From positions 1 to 44,118 of the forward strand of contig JAJZNX010000068.1 in the NCBI GenBank assembly GCA_021852275.1: DNA of 44,118 nt, written 5' to 3'. Positions 1 to 6,680 of the stretch are shown here, in pieces. The translations under genes and the position numbers were made by a program. Numbering within the stretch: position 1 is the first letter of the stretch; every line of letters begins with the position of its first letter. The notes under the pieces are model-generated. The model searched no databases. It was not told the DNA's origin and saw only the letters and a program-made list of their open reading frames with translations. This stretch comes from Planctomycetota bacterium. Its GTDB lineage: Bacteria > Planctomycetota > Phycisphaerae > WQYP01.

Positions 1-88
1 ACATCAGTACCGCCGCAGAAACCACCGTCACCTCGTTCCGTTCAACCCGATGCATCGCATCCAGGCGAACCCGTTCATTAGCCGACAT
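1..88 (-). CDS. N-terminus of an ISNCY-like transposase, cut by the window edge
   Basis: Reading the minus strand from the ATG at 88 gives 29 uninterrupted codons beginning MSANERVRLDAMHRVERNE and continuing off the left edge. The pattern (charged start, short helix with R-L-D, then E-V-T-V-V-S-A-A) resembles the first helix-turn-helix of ISNCY/IS1202-type transposases, which begin in a similar way. The family call is from memory of such N-termini, and the catalytic domain lies outside the window. The neighbouring direct repeats at 130-173 fit an insertion sequence end. It could instead be the start of an unrelated HTH protein. Confidence 0.5.
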   Translation of the reverse strand, partial: MSANERVRLDAMHRVERNEVTVVSAAVLM

Positions 89-129
89 AAGTAAGTTTTC
101 CATTCTGTCTGGTATACCCCAGACTCGTA

Positions 130-173
130 GGTGACACTTCTATTTCGGCTAAGGGGTGACAATTCTACTTCGG
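130..173. repeat. Pair of 19-bp direct repeats at the insertion sequence end
   Basis: Two near-identical 19-mers, 130-148 and 155-173, share GGTGACA-n-TTCTA-n-TTCGG with two mismatches and a 25-bp period. They lie between the transposase start and the rpsL promoter. Repeats of this kind at IS ends usually bind transposase. The terminal base of the element probably lies near 178-190, but no target-site duplication can be tested because the other end is outside the window. Confidence 0.5.
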
Positions 174-198
174 TACAACACGGGGGATGTTATATCGC

Positions 199-227
199 TT
201 GAAGAATTTTTAGGAATCCTCTACAAT
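199..227 (+). promoter_or_regulatory. Sigma70-type promoter of rpsL-rpsG
   Basis: TTGAAG at 199-204 and TACAAT at 222-227 are separated by 17 bp, which predicts transcription from about 234 and a leader of about 68 nt before the rpsL start. It sits directly downstream of the insertion sequence end, so the element stops just short of the ribosomal protein promoter. Confidence 0.6.
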
Positions 228-301
228 ACGGGACTGGACATGGGGGTAGATTGGTATTTGGGCTGTTAAACGGTCCACAGGGTTATTTTTCAGGACGGGT
301 T

Positions 302-673
302 ATGCCGACAATTAATCAGTTGCTTCGCCGGCCGCGGCGTTCCTTGGAACGCATCAACAAGGTTAAGGATCTGGAATCTTCGCCGCAGCGCCGCGGGGTG
401 TGTCTTTTGGTAAAAACCATGACTCCTAAGAAGCCCAACTCGGCGCTGCGTAAAGTGGCCAGGGTGCGGCTATCCAATGGCAAGGAAGTAACGGCATACA
501 TTCCGGGTATTGACCATAATCTGCAGGAACACTCCATTGTGCTGGTGCGTGGTGGCCGGGTGCGCGATTTGCCCGGTGTGCGGTACCATATTGTGCGGGG
601 TGTTCTGGATGCCAGCGGCGTGGAAGCACGGCGTCGGAGCCGATCCAAGTATGGAGCCAAGAAGCCTAAATAA
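302..673 (+). CDS. rpsL: 30S ribosomal protein S12
   Basis: The 123-aa product has the usual S12 length and the hallmark stretches [42 protein letters not shown] and the C-terminal [13 protein letters not shown]12 sits at the decoding centre of the small subunit. The ATG at 302 is chosen over the upstream in-frame GTG because MPTINQL is the universal S12 start and AGGA at 292-295 is correctly spaced. The wild-type Lys of PNSALRK, altered in streptomycin-resistant mutants, is present. One small oddity is IPGIDHN where most bacteria have a Gly-rich xGxGHN segment. rpsG follows after 123 bp, as in the str operon. Confidence 0.98.
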   Translation: MPTINQLLRRPRRSLERINKVKDLESSPQRRGVCLLVKTMTPKKPNSALRKVARVRLSNGKEVTAYIPGIDHNLQEHSIVLVRGGRVRDLPGVRYHIVRGVLDASGVEARRRSRSKYGAKKPK

Positions 674-796
674 TTTAATGCCGGGCGCAAGGATTAAGTA
701 AAAGTTTCGGTTGGCAATGGGCCGGCCGGCAAAATCTAGAGACCTTCAAGTATCCCGAATCGGCTGATTCGATACGGAGAAAAGAAAGGATTATTC

Positions 797-1273
797 ATGG
801 GTGCAAAATCGTTTACTGCCAGTGCGGATATACTCAAACCCGATCCAGTTCATAATTCGCTGCTTTTAAGCAAATTCATCAATTGCCTGATGTACGATGG
901 GAAAAAATCGACTGCTCAGCGAGTGGTGTACGGTGCGTTTGAGGTGATTGGCAAACGGGTCAAAGACGCCAAGCCGATCGACGTATTTAATCTGGCGATG
1001 GAAAACGTCAAGCCGAATGTGGAAACTCGTTCTCGTCGGGTTGGTGGACAAAATTACCAGGTGCCAATGTCGGTATCCAAGAAGCGCCAGCAGAGTCTGG
1101 CCATTCGCTGGATATTGGAAGCTATTCGCGCAAAAGGCGGCAAGCCCATGGTGGAGCGTCTGGCTGATGAACTTATTGCGGCCAGCCGCCGGGAGGGCAG
1201 CGCCATTCAAACCCGGGAAAACGTTCATAAGATGGCTGAAGCCAACCGCGCCTTTGCGCATTTTGCGTGGTAA
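797..1273 (+). CDS. rpsG: 30S ribosomal protein S7
   Basis: The 158-aa protein carries S7 signatures: [19 protein letters not shown], the [11 protein letters not shown] loop, [10 protein letters not shown] and the C-terminal [19 protein letters not shown]7 nucleates assembly of the 30S head and contacts 16S rRNA. AAAGGA just upstream is a good ribosome binding site for the ATG at 797. In many bacteria fusA and tuf follow, but here the next element is rnpB, so the str operon is split or truncated at this point. It is probably co-transcribed with rpsL. Confidence 0.98.
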   Translation: MGAKSFTASADILKPDPVHNSLLLSKFINCLMYDGKKSTAQRVVYGAFEVIGKRVKDAKPIDVFNLAMENVKPNVETRSRRVGGQNYQVPMSVSKKRQQSLAIRWILEAIRAKGGKPMVERLADELIAASRREGSAIQTRENVHKMAEANRAFAHFAW

Positions 1274-1346
1274 GCTTGTGTGATGTCTGCGGCTTGTCGA
1301 CTCTGTAGCCGCACCTGGTAATTTTTCTAATCGTGGGCTGGCAGTG

Positions 1347-1352
1347 TATAAT
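1347..1352 (+). promoter_or_regulatory. -10 box of the rnpB promoter
   Basis: A perfect TATAAT lies 5 bp upstream of the predicted 5' end of the RNase P RNA. No convincing -35 box is visible about 17 bp further upstream. Confidence 0.5.
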
Positions 1353-1356
1353 AATC

Positions 1357-1831
1357 TGGGGTGGCCAGGTGATCGCCCGGCGAGAGCCGGGAGGAAAGTC
1401 CGAACACCGCAGGGTACGGTGGTGGGTAACGCCCACCCGTCGGCTTGGGCTTTGGCCCGGGACGATGCGGGAAAGTGCCACAGAAAATAAACCGCCGATG
1501 TCGGCTGGTCCGGCAGGTAAGGGTGAAAAGGTGCGGTAAGAGCGCACCGCGGCGATGGTGACATCGTCGGCATGGAAAACCCCACCGGGTGCAAGACCAA
1601 ATAGGAGGCCGAAGCGCTGTCCCGGCGCGAGCCTGCCATACGCGACAATGCCCCCGTCAAGGAAGTCGCCGGCAGGATGGCAGTGTGTGAAGTACGAAGT
1701 TTTCGCAAGAAAATTAGGAAACAACGCTGGTGTAGGCTTCGGGTAGGTCGCTTGAGGGCAACAGCAATGTTGCTCCCAGATAAATGATCACCGCCGGTAA
1801 CGGCACAGAATTCGGCTTATCGGCCATTCCA
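1357..1831 (+). ncRNA. rnpB: RNase P RNA (bacterial type A)
   Basis: The catalytic RNA of RNase P removes 5' leaders of tRNA precursors. Diagnostic conserved blocks occur in order: GAGGAAAGTCCGAAC at 1390-1404, ACAGAAA near 1481, GGTGAAAAGGTGCGGTAAGAG near 1525-1545, GGTGCAAGACCAAATAGG near 1588-1606, CCAGATAAATGATC near 1776, and the 3' block CAGAATTCGGCTTATCGG at 1805-1822. The ends are set by helix P1: TGGGGTGGCC at 1357-1366 pairs with GGCCATTCCA at 1822-1831 using G-U pairs. At about 475 nt it is longer than the roughly 380 nt of E. coli, with the extra length mostly between the P15 region and the 3' conserved part (about 1610-1745). Several short open frames on both strands here are coincidental. 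Confidence 0.95.
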
Positions 1832-1838
1832 AGAGCGG

Positions 1839-1875
1839 GCCGCGGCGGTAATATCGCTGCGGCTCGTCCATTTTT
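1839..1875 (+). terminator. Rho-independent terminator of rnpB
   Basis: A 9-bp stem pairs 1839-1847 with 1855-1863 (one G-U pair) around a 7-nt loop. A five-T run follows at 1871-1875, seven bases after the stem. The position, 8 bp past the rnpB 3' end, fits termination or processing of that RNA. Confidence 0.6.
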
Positions 1876-1958
1876 GGGGGTTTGCGCAGACAGAGCGTCC
1901 GGCCGGCGATTTCGCGTAGCCCGCTGGGTGCGGCATGTCCCCCCTGGCAGTTGTCGGG

Positions 1959-1964
1959 TATAAT
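1959..1964 (+). promoter_or_regulatory. Candidate -10 box for the sugar transferase operon
   Basis: TATAAT lies 102 bp upstream of the sugar transferase ATG in an otherwise gene-free stretch (1876-2065). There is no recognisable -35 box at the right distance, so this is tentative. Confidence 0.3.
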
Positions 1965-2065
1965 CTGCCCCGGGTGCTCGGCAAAGCGGCTTGGCTTGGG
2001 CCAGCAGTTCATGGGAGAAGGCCGGTTCGGCGAACTCCACCGGTCGCATTGTGAGAATCTTTTTC

Positions 2066-3469
2066 ATGGTTAAGCAGCACCATCAGCTTCTCAAGTTCGG
2101 TCTGGGCCTCATGGACGGCTTGACGGTGGTTGCCGCATGGTTTTTGGCCTACGCGATTCGCTTTTCATTTTTTCCGCACGCCAAAGCGCTGCCATCCATG
2201 CACAGTCTGATCGAAGGCCTGATATTGACCCTGGCTATCGCTGCGGCGGTTTTCAGCGGCACCGGCCTGTACAAGCCTCGCCGCGATCGGCGTATTCTGG
2301 AGGAATTGCAGGCCGTTATCGTGGCGTGTGTTGTTTGCTGGGTGGTGTTAATTGCGGCGCTGTATTATCTGCGCAGCACCCCTTTTACCCGTGGCATGTT
2401 GTTGGCGTTGCTGCCTACACTGATGGCCATGCTGGTGCTGGAACGAACGATGTTTCGATCGGTGCTGCGTTTTGCCCGCAATCAGGGGTGGAACCAGCGT
2501 TACGCCATTATTGTGGGCACCAACCGCCTGGGCCAGCGGCTGTTGGAAACCTTGCGCGAAAATAGTTGGACAGGCATCAAGGTGGTCGGGTTTGTCAGCG
2601 TGGAAAATCAGCCCTTGGCCGGCGGGCATATCCGCGGAATTTCCATCGCCGGGCCTCTGGCGGAACTGCCGCAGATTATTCGCACCATGCGGCCGGACTG
2701 CGTATTTGTGGCCCTGCGTTCGCATGAAGCGGCGCTATTGCCGCAGGTGGTGGCCCAGCTTGAGTGCACCAGTGTGGATGTGCGGGTGGTGCCGGATTTG
2801 CGGGTTTCACGCTATCCAGTGCGTGTATCAATCAGCGAACTGGATGGCATGCCGATTGTATCGCTGCGCGAGAATCCGTTGGCGGGCTGGTCGGCTCTTT
2901 ACAAGCGAGCCTTCGATATCGGTGGAGCTTTGCTGGGCTTGGCGATTTTTGCCCTGCCCATGGCCGTCATAACCATGATGATTAAAAGGTCCGGTTCCGG
3001 CCCGGTTATTTACCGCCAGAGGCGCATCAGTATCGGTGGTCAACCGTTTAATATTTTCAAATTTCGCACCATGATTCCCACTGCAGAAAATGCCTGCGGA
3101 GCGGTGCTGGCGTGCCCGGACGATCCTCGCTGCACCCGATTGGGCCGGTGGCTGCGCCGCACCAGTCTGGACGAATTGCCGCAGTTGTTCAACGTACTCA
3201 AGGGAGATATGTCCCTGGTCGGGCCGCGGCCGGAGCGTCCGGAGATCATGGAAAAAATTGTGGAGGAAATTCCGGGCTTCGCCACGCGGTTGAAGATGCG
3301 GGCGGGTATTACCGGCTATGCCCAGGTACGTGGTTACCGCGGACGAACCAGTTTTCGCAAACGGCTGCAATATGACCTGTATTATCTCAATCATTGGTCG
3401 CCGCTGTTGGATTTACGCATTCTGGTGGAAACGCTGTTTCGTGGTTTTCACCATCCCAATGCGTATTGA
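2066..3469 (+). CDS. Polyprenyl glycosylphosphotransferase (WcaJ/WbaP-type)
   Basis: This 467-aa membrane enzyme should transfer a sugar 1-phosphate from a nucleotide sugar to undecaprenyl phosphate, the first step of exopolysaccharide or O-antigen assembly. The N-terminal half has several hydrophobic segments followed by a Rossmann-like CoA-binding fold (YAIIVGTNRLGQRLLETL). The C-terminal half is the bacterial sugar transferase domain: YKRAFDIGGALLGL membrane hairpin, KFRTM, RTSLDELPQLFNVLKGDM, SLVGPRPE and MRAGITGYAQVRGYRG. The ATG at 2066 is preferred; an in-frame GTG at 2051 and a TTG at 1991 are alternatives. BMC-P genes follow after 73 bp, a neighbourhood with no obvious metabolic link. 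The sugar donor cannot be read from sequence. Confidence 0.93.
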   Translation: MVKQHHQLLKFGLGLMDGLTVVAAWFLAYAIRFSFFPHAKALPSMHSLIEGLILTLAIAAAVFSGTGLYKPRRDRRILEELQAVIVACVVCWVVLIAALYYLRSTPFTRGMLLALLPTLMAMLVLERTMFRSVLRFARNQGWNQRYAIIVGTNRLGQRLLETLRENSWTGIKVVGFVSVENQPLAGGHIRGISIAGPLAELPQIIRTMRPDCVFVALRSHEAALLPQVVAQLECTSVDVRVVPDLRVSRYPVRVSISELDGMPIVSLRENPLAGWSALYKRAFDIGGALLGLAIFALPMAVITMMIKRSGSGPVIYRQRRISIGGQPFNIFKFRTMIPTAENACGAVLACPDDPRCTRLGRWLRRTSLDELPQLFNVLKGDMSLVGPRPERPEIMEKIVEEIPGFATRLKMRAGITGYAQVRGYRGRTSFRKRLQYDLYYLNHWSPLLDLRILVETLFRGFHHPNAY

Positions 3470-3542
3470 GACCGCGGGGTGGCGTTTCTGGTGCAAACCG
3501 TGGATAATCAGTGCCGGATCACCATGGATTGGAGTTTGTATT

Positions 3543-3842
3543 ATGATGATCGCTAAAGTGGTTGCCACCGTCGTGGCAACGGTTAAAGACGCCGGATTTG
3601 ATACCAAAAAACTCATTGTGGTACATGCCCATGTTCTCAAGGATGGTCAGCTTATTCCCGGACAAACCGTGGTGGTGGCCAATGATGATCTGGGTGCCGG
3701 CGAGGGTGATTTTGTGCTGGTCACGCAAGGCAGTTCGGCCCGTTTGGCACCCGGCATGAAAAACTGCGCCACTGATGCGGTGGTGATTGCCCTGATCGAC
3801 CGAATTGATGCCAATGGGCAGCCGGTGTTTTATAAAAAATAG
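3543..3842 (+). CDS. BMC-P vertex protein 1 (EutN/CcmL family)
   Basis: The 99-aa protein matches the EutN/CcmL fold, whose pentamers cap the vertices of bacterial microcompartment shells. The start MMIAKVVATVVATVK and the segments KLIVVHAHV, VVANDDLGAGEGDFVLVTQGSSAR and DAVVIALID are typical in order and spacing. GGAG at 3531-3534 is well placed for the ATG at 3543; a second ATG at 3546 is possible. This is the most canonical of three consecutive paralogues, each in a separate gene. No BMC-H hexamer gene or cargo enzyme is in the window, so the compartment type cannot be assigned. Confidence 0.92.
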   Translation: MMIAKVVATVVATVKDAGFDTKKLIVVHAHVLKDGQLIPGQTVVVANDDLGAGEGDFVLVTQGSSARLAPGMKNCATDAVVIALIDRIDANGQPVFYKK

Positions 3843-3869
3843 TCCTTGGTTTGGCGGGTAGTCAGCTTT

Positions 3870-4145
3870 ATGTTCACCGCGGTAGTAAAAGGTTCTCTCA
3901 CCAGTACAATCAAGCATCCGTCGATGAAAGGGGTGCGGCTGATGATTGTGCAGCCTGTGGACCCTGTAGCCGGAATCAGTAGCGGTTTGCCGCAGATTGC
4001 CGCAGACGTGCTCGGTGCCGGCATCGGCACGCGGGTGTTGGTAAGCAGCGACGGACGCGCCGCCCAGGATATGTTAAAAATGGATAAATTCAGTCCGGTT
4101 CGTCTGGTGATTACGGCTCTGGTAGACGAGGCGGCCAAAACCTGA
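3870..4145 (+). CDS. BMC-P vertex protein 2 (EutN/CcmL family)
   Basis: The 91-aa protein starts MFTAVVKGSLTSTIKHPSMKG and continues with LMIVQPVD, AADVLGAGIGTRVLVSSDGRAA and VRLVITALVDE, the EutN/CcmL pattern of a beta-barrel pentamer subunit. It begins 27 bp after the first BMC-P gene, so the two are probably co-transcribed. It is clearly divergent from its neighbours, which argues for distinct roles and not a recent duplication. The ATG at 3870 is chosen because it places the family N-terminus at residue 1. Confidence 0.9.
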   Translation: MFTAVVKGSLTSTIKHPSMKGVRLMIVQPVDPVAGISSGLPQIAADVLGAGIGTRVLVSSDGRAAQDMLKMDKFSPVRLVITALVDEAAKT

Positions 4146-4186
4146 CTGCGCATAAAGAGGTCTGACACAGTTAAGGAATCAAGTTT

Positions 4187-4453
4187 ATGTATATGGCGCG
4201 AGTCATGGGTCAGGTGGAGGCTTCCGTGCGGGCGGCCGGGCTTGGTCCACACAGGCTGGTGCTGCTTCAGCCGCTGGATTTTCAGCAGCAGCCCATTCGC
4301 TGGACGCTTGTCGCCATCGATCTGGTGGGTGCAGCCAATGGCTCTCTGGTGGCGTATGAAGAAGGGCGTGAAGCCGCCAATCCGTATGATCCGCCGTTGC
4401 CGGTGGATGCCTGCGTGGTGGCGCTGGTGGATGGCTATAATTACCAGCCTTAA
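4187..4453 (+). CDS. BMC-P vertex protein 3 (EutN/CcmL family)
   Basis: The 88-aa product starts MYMARVMGQVEASVRAAGL and continues with RLVLLQPLDFQ, AIDLVGAANGSLVAYEEGREA and DACVVALVDGYNY, again the vertex protein pattern. AAGGAA at 4173-4178 serves the ATG at 4187; an ATG at 4193 is also possible. The acidic PYDPPLPVD segment before the last strand is typical of one of the three BMC-P types in planctomycete shell loci (family knowledge, not tested here). The gene's last codons are duplicated just past the stop (see 4438-4463). Confidence 0.88.
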   Translation: MYMARVMGQVEASVRAAGLGPHRLVLLQPLDFQQQPIRWTLVAIDLVGAANGSLVAYEEGREAANPYDPPLPVDACVVALVDGYNYQP

Positions 4454-4463
4454 TTACCAGCCC
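4438..4463. repeat. 13-bp tandem duplication over a stop codon
   Basis: TAATTACCAGCC(T/C) occurs twice back to back, at 4438-4450 and 4451-4463. The first copy encodes the end of BMC-P 3. The second begins with its TAA stop. This looks like a recent slippage duplication that leaves the protein unchanged. Confidence 0.7.
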
Positions 4464-4475
4464 TGATGTGCTGAT

Positions 4476-4919
4476 ATGAGGATTTGGTCAGACGGCGTTT
4501 GGACTGATGATTTTGGCCAGGCCCGTTGGGAACAGCCTGCTGGTGGTGATACAAAGGATCTGATCATGTTTTTTCTTGGCGCAACGGACCAACGAGTGTC
4601 AGTGGTCAACGATGCCGGTGTAGAAGTATACCATGCGGAGCTGCGCAATCTGGTGGCGGTTATCACCCATTTGCGCGGCCACATTAGGGCGGTGTGTATT
4701 GCCAGTCCTGCCGGCCAGATCGATCCGAATCTGCTTTCGGTATTGGAAGGTCAGCTAAAGCTTGATCCCGCGTTTCAATCTCTGCAGACCATGCCTTTCA
4801 GCCCCGGTTTAGACGCTCGACTGCTGGCTTTGGCGGCGTTGGTGGCGGCCACCACAGTGGGTCATTCGAATAAAGAAAAGAAGGGCCAAGACAAAAAAAC
4901 TAAGAAAGGCAGACGATAA
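4476..4919 (+). CDS. Unrecognised 147-aa protein downstream of BMC-P genes
   Basis: I do not recognise the family. It begins MRIWSDGVWTDDFGQARW, has a mixed alpha/beta middle (LIMFFLGATDQRVSVVNDAG; IRAVCIASPAGQIDPNLLSVL) and a hydrophobic alanine-rich helix (LLALAALVAATTVG). It ends in a strongly basic lysine tail (KEKKGQDKKTKKGRR) that could contact nucleic acid or membrane surfaces. No signal peptide is visible. It starts 22 bp after BMC-P 3 and its TAA overlaps the next gene's ATG by one base, so it is probably translated in one operon with both. A shell-linked role would be pure inference. Confidence 0.75.
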   Translation: MRIWSDGVWTDDFGQARWEQPAGGDTKDLIMFFLGATDQRVSVVNDAGVEVYHAELRNLVAVITHLRGHIRAVCIASPAGQIDPNLLSVLEGQLKLDPAFQSLQTMPFSPGLDARLLALAALVAATTVGHSNKEKKGQDKKTKKGRR

Positions 4920-5818
4920 TGGCCGCACCAGTGCATCCGTACAGTGATTATGGTATCGCCCTGCAGACGCTGCGCTTCGCCCGCAACTGGCTTGGCATAT
5001 TGCTGTTTACCTGCGTGCTGTTGCAGGTGGTGGGGTTCCTGCTGATGCGCTTCACCAGCCAGCCGTTTGTGGCATCGCGGCCGGTGATCCATCGGCCCTT
5101 AACGCGACTGGTGCGGAAGCAGCACTTTTCCGCCACCACGGTTTCCGGTCAATCCCGTGCCACAGCCGGCGGCACCGGTGTGAGTTCGCTGGATGATTTG
5201 AACACGGCATCCGCCCGGCAGTTTCGCATCAACCGATGGACCGTGCGCACCAAGGCCGGCCGCGAATTAAATTTGCGGTCGCAGTGGGAAACCACGTATT
5301 ATCTGGCGGTGCCGGTGACTCAGCTTCTGGGCTTGCTGGCTGCGGCCTCGCAGGCCATTTTGATTTTTCTGACGCTGATTATGATTCTGGTGGCCCAGGC
5401 CCCCGGCGTTGCCCATCTGACGCGCAGTCTTAACTGGGCGGTTATACTGCTTTTTATGGTGCTGCCCTGGCAGTATTTTTTTCATGGATTTCCAATCCCC
5501 GGCGTGCTGTATAGCTGGCATGAATTGCTGCATACCTTGGGGCTGGTCTACCTTCTGCCCCCCGGCCAGGGAATACCCTTTATCCCACGGCTGCTGATTG
5601 TGGCGCGATATGTCGGCTGGCCCGCGCTGGCCATGGTGGTGATGCTGGTGACCGCGGAGCGTTTTCGTGCCGGCACGCGATTAGCCATCGGCCACCCGCT
5701 GCAAAGCATGATGCGTCCCGGATCAACTTCGACTGGAACCGCGCGGCCCAATGTCGGTTCCAGTGCCAGTCCCGGTGTCAGTCCGCCGCCCACCCCACGA
5801 TCTGGGTTGAAGCTGTGA
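4919..5818 (+). CDS. Integral membrane protein of unknown function
   Basis: The 299-aa protein has about four hydrophobic segments: residues 24-44, 128-160 (long enough for one or two passes), 171-193 and 225-246. Between the first two lies a soluble loop rich in Thr, Ser and Arg, and the tail is a Pro/Ser/Thr-rich disordered segment. The aromatic stretch PWQYFFHGFPIPGV, followed by SWHELLHTLG, may be a functional loop, since two His are close to the membrane. Start and stop are set by TAATG coupling with the preceding gene. No family is recognised. Confidence 0.8.
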   Translation: MAAPVHPYSDYGIALQTLRFARNWLGILLFTCVLLQVVGFLLMRFTSQPFVASRPVIHRPLTRLVRKQHFSATTVSGQSRATAGGTGVSSLDDLNTASARQFRINRWTVRTKAGRELNLRSQWETTYYLAVPVTQLLGLLAAASQAILIFLTLIMILVAQAPGVAHLTRSLNWAVILLFMVLPWQYFFHGFPIPGVLYSWHELLHTLGLVYLLPPGQGIPFIPRLLIVARYVGWPALAMVVMLVTAERFRAGTRLAIGHPLQSMMRPGSTSTGTARPNVGSSASPGVSPPPTPRSGLKL

Positions 5819-5861
5819 ACTTTGAAGCACGTTTTCATCTGCGGCATACAGGTCGGTGACC

Positions 5862-6680
5862 ATGCGCTTGTCTCGAGAACTTAGATTTGCCTTGAAGGCG
5901 GCAGGGGTGCCGGTGGACGGGGTGAATAATTTTGCGGGCCATCCGGCGCTGGACGGCGTGGCACCATTTTTAACGCTGGCGGCCGTGGTGGAGGGTGAAC
6001 CGGACCCGGCCACCGGCATGGTAATCAACATCAAACGTATTGATCAATTGCTGCGTGACCACCTGGTTCCGATGATTGGAGCCTATTGGCGGGAAGCGGC
6101 AACACCGGGGCGACCGTGGGGCGGGGCGGATTTGCTTTTGCCGATGGTTACTTGGCTGGAAGCCAGGTTGCATCCCGGCCGGCTCCACGCCCTGCGGTTG
6201 GAGTTAAGTCCTTTTTTGTCGTACCTTTGTTTGCTCAAGGAGTCGCCTGTGGTGCGTTTATCCGAGCGTTTTGAATTTTCCGCGGCCCATCGTCTGCATA
6301 GCCCGCAGCTTGGCGAGCAGGCCAATCGCGAAGTCTTCGGCAAGTGCAACAACCCCAACGGCCATGGGCATAATTACGAATTGGAAGTGGTGATTGCCGG
6401 AGAGCCGGACCCCCGCACCGGGTTGATTATGCCGGTGGGAGAATTGCAGCGACTGGTCAACCAGCGGGTGATCACAATCTTTGATCACAAGCATCTGAAT
6501 GTGGATTGCGAAGAATTCAGGAATCTCAATCCCACTGTCGAAAACATTGCCCGGGTGATTTTCGACAAGCTCGCGGACGGTTTCAGCGGAACAGTTCGGC
6601 TGGCGGCGGTCAAAGTATGGGAAACGCCCAAAACCTGGTGCGAAGTTACGGCACCCATCACGTCAATTCGCGATTTCTGA
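5862..6680 (+). CDS. Tandem 6-pyruvoyl-tetrahydropterin synthase/QueD-like protein with degenerate N-half
   Basis: The 272-aa protein is about twice the length of a QueD/PTPS subunit. The C-half (from about residue 132) has the full active site. Zinc ligands are His143, His168 and His170 (FSAAHRLHS and GHGHNYE), the catalytic Cys is 162 (GKCNN), Asp208-His209 lie in FDHKHLN, and Glu254 in VWETP. The N-half repeats the fold, with GEPDPATGMVINIKRIDQLL near 46-66 matching GEPDPRTGLIMPVGELQRL near 180, but lacks the zinc histidines and catalytic Cys. The known family reaction converts dihydroneopterin triphosphate to 6-carboxy- or 6-pyruvoyl-tetrahydropterin, for queuosine or pterins. An in-frame GTG at 5856 is an alternative start. 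The 3' end overlaps the convergent permease gene by 23 bp. Confidence 0.87.
   Translation: MRLSRELRFALKAAGVPVDGVNNFAGHPALDGVAPFLTLAAVVEGEPDPATGMVINIKRIDQLLRDHLVPMIGAYWREAATPGRPWGGADLLLPMVTWLEARLHPGRLHALRLELSPFLSYLCLLKESPVVRLSERFEFSAAHRLHSPQLGEQANREVFGKCNNPNGHGHNYELEVVIAGEPDPRTGLIMPVGELQRLVNQRVITIFDHKHLNVDCEEFRNLNPTVENIARVIFDKLADGFSGTVRLAAVKVWETPKTWCEVTAPITSIRDF

Noticed and set aside
866-1708. 280-codon open frame on the minus strand
   Set aside because: It runs antisense to rpsG and the RNase P RNA, both of which are certain, and its product is low-complexity and resembles nothing.
1714-2067. 117-codon minus-strand frame starting MKKILTMRPVEF, upstream of the sugar transferase
   Set aside because: The first 25 residues look protein-like, but the frame runs through the rnpB terminator and into the rnpB 3' end, which cannot be coding in that direction without conflict.
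3543-4453. Carboxysome assignment for the BMC-P genes
   Set aside because: No RuBisCO, carbonic anhydrase or CsoS/Ccm partner is present; EutN/CcmL-type pentamers occur in all shell types.
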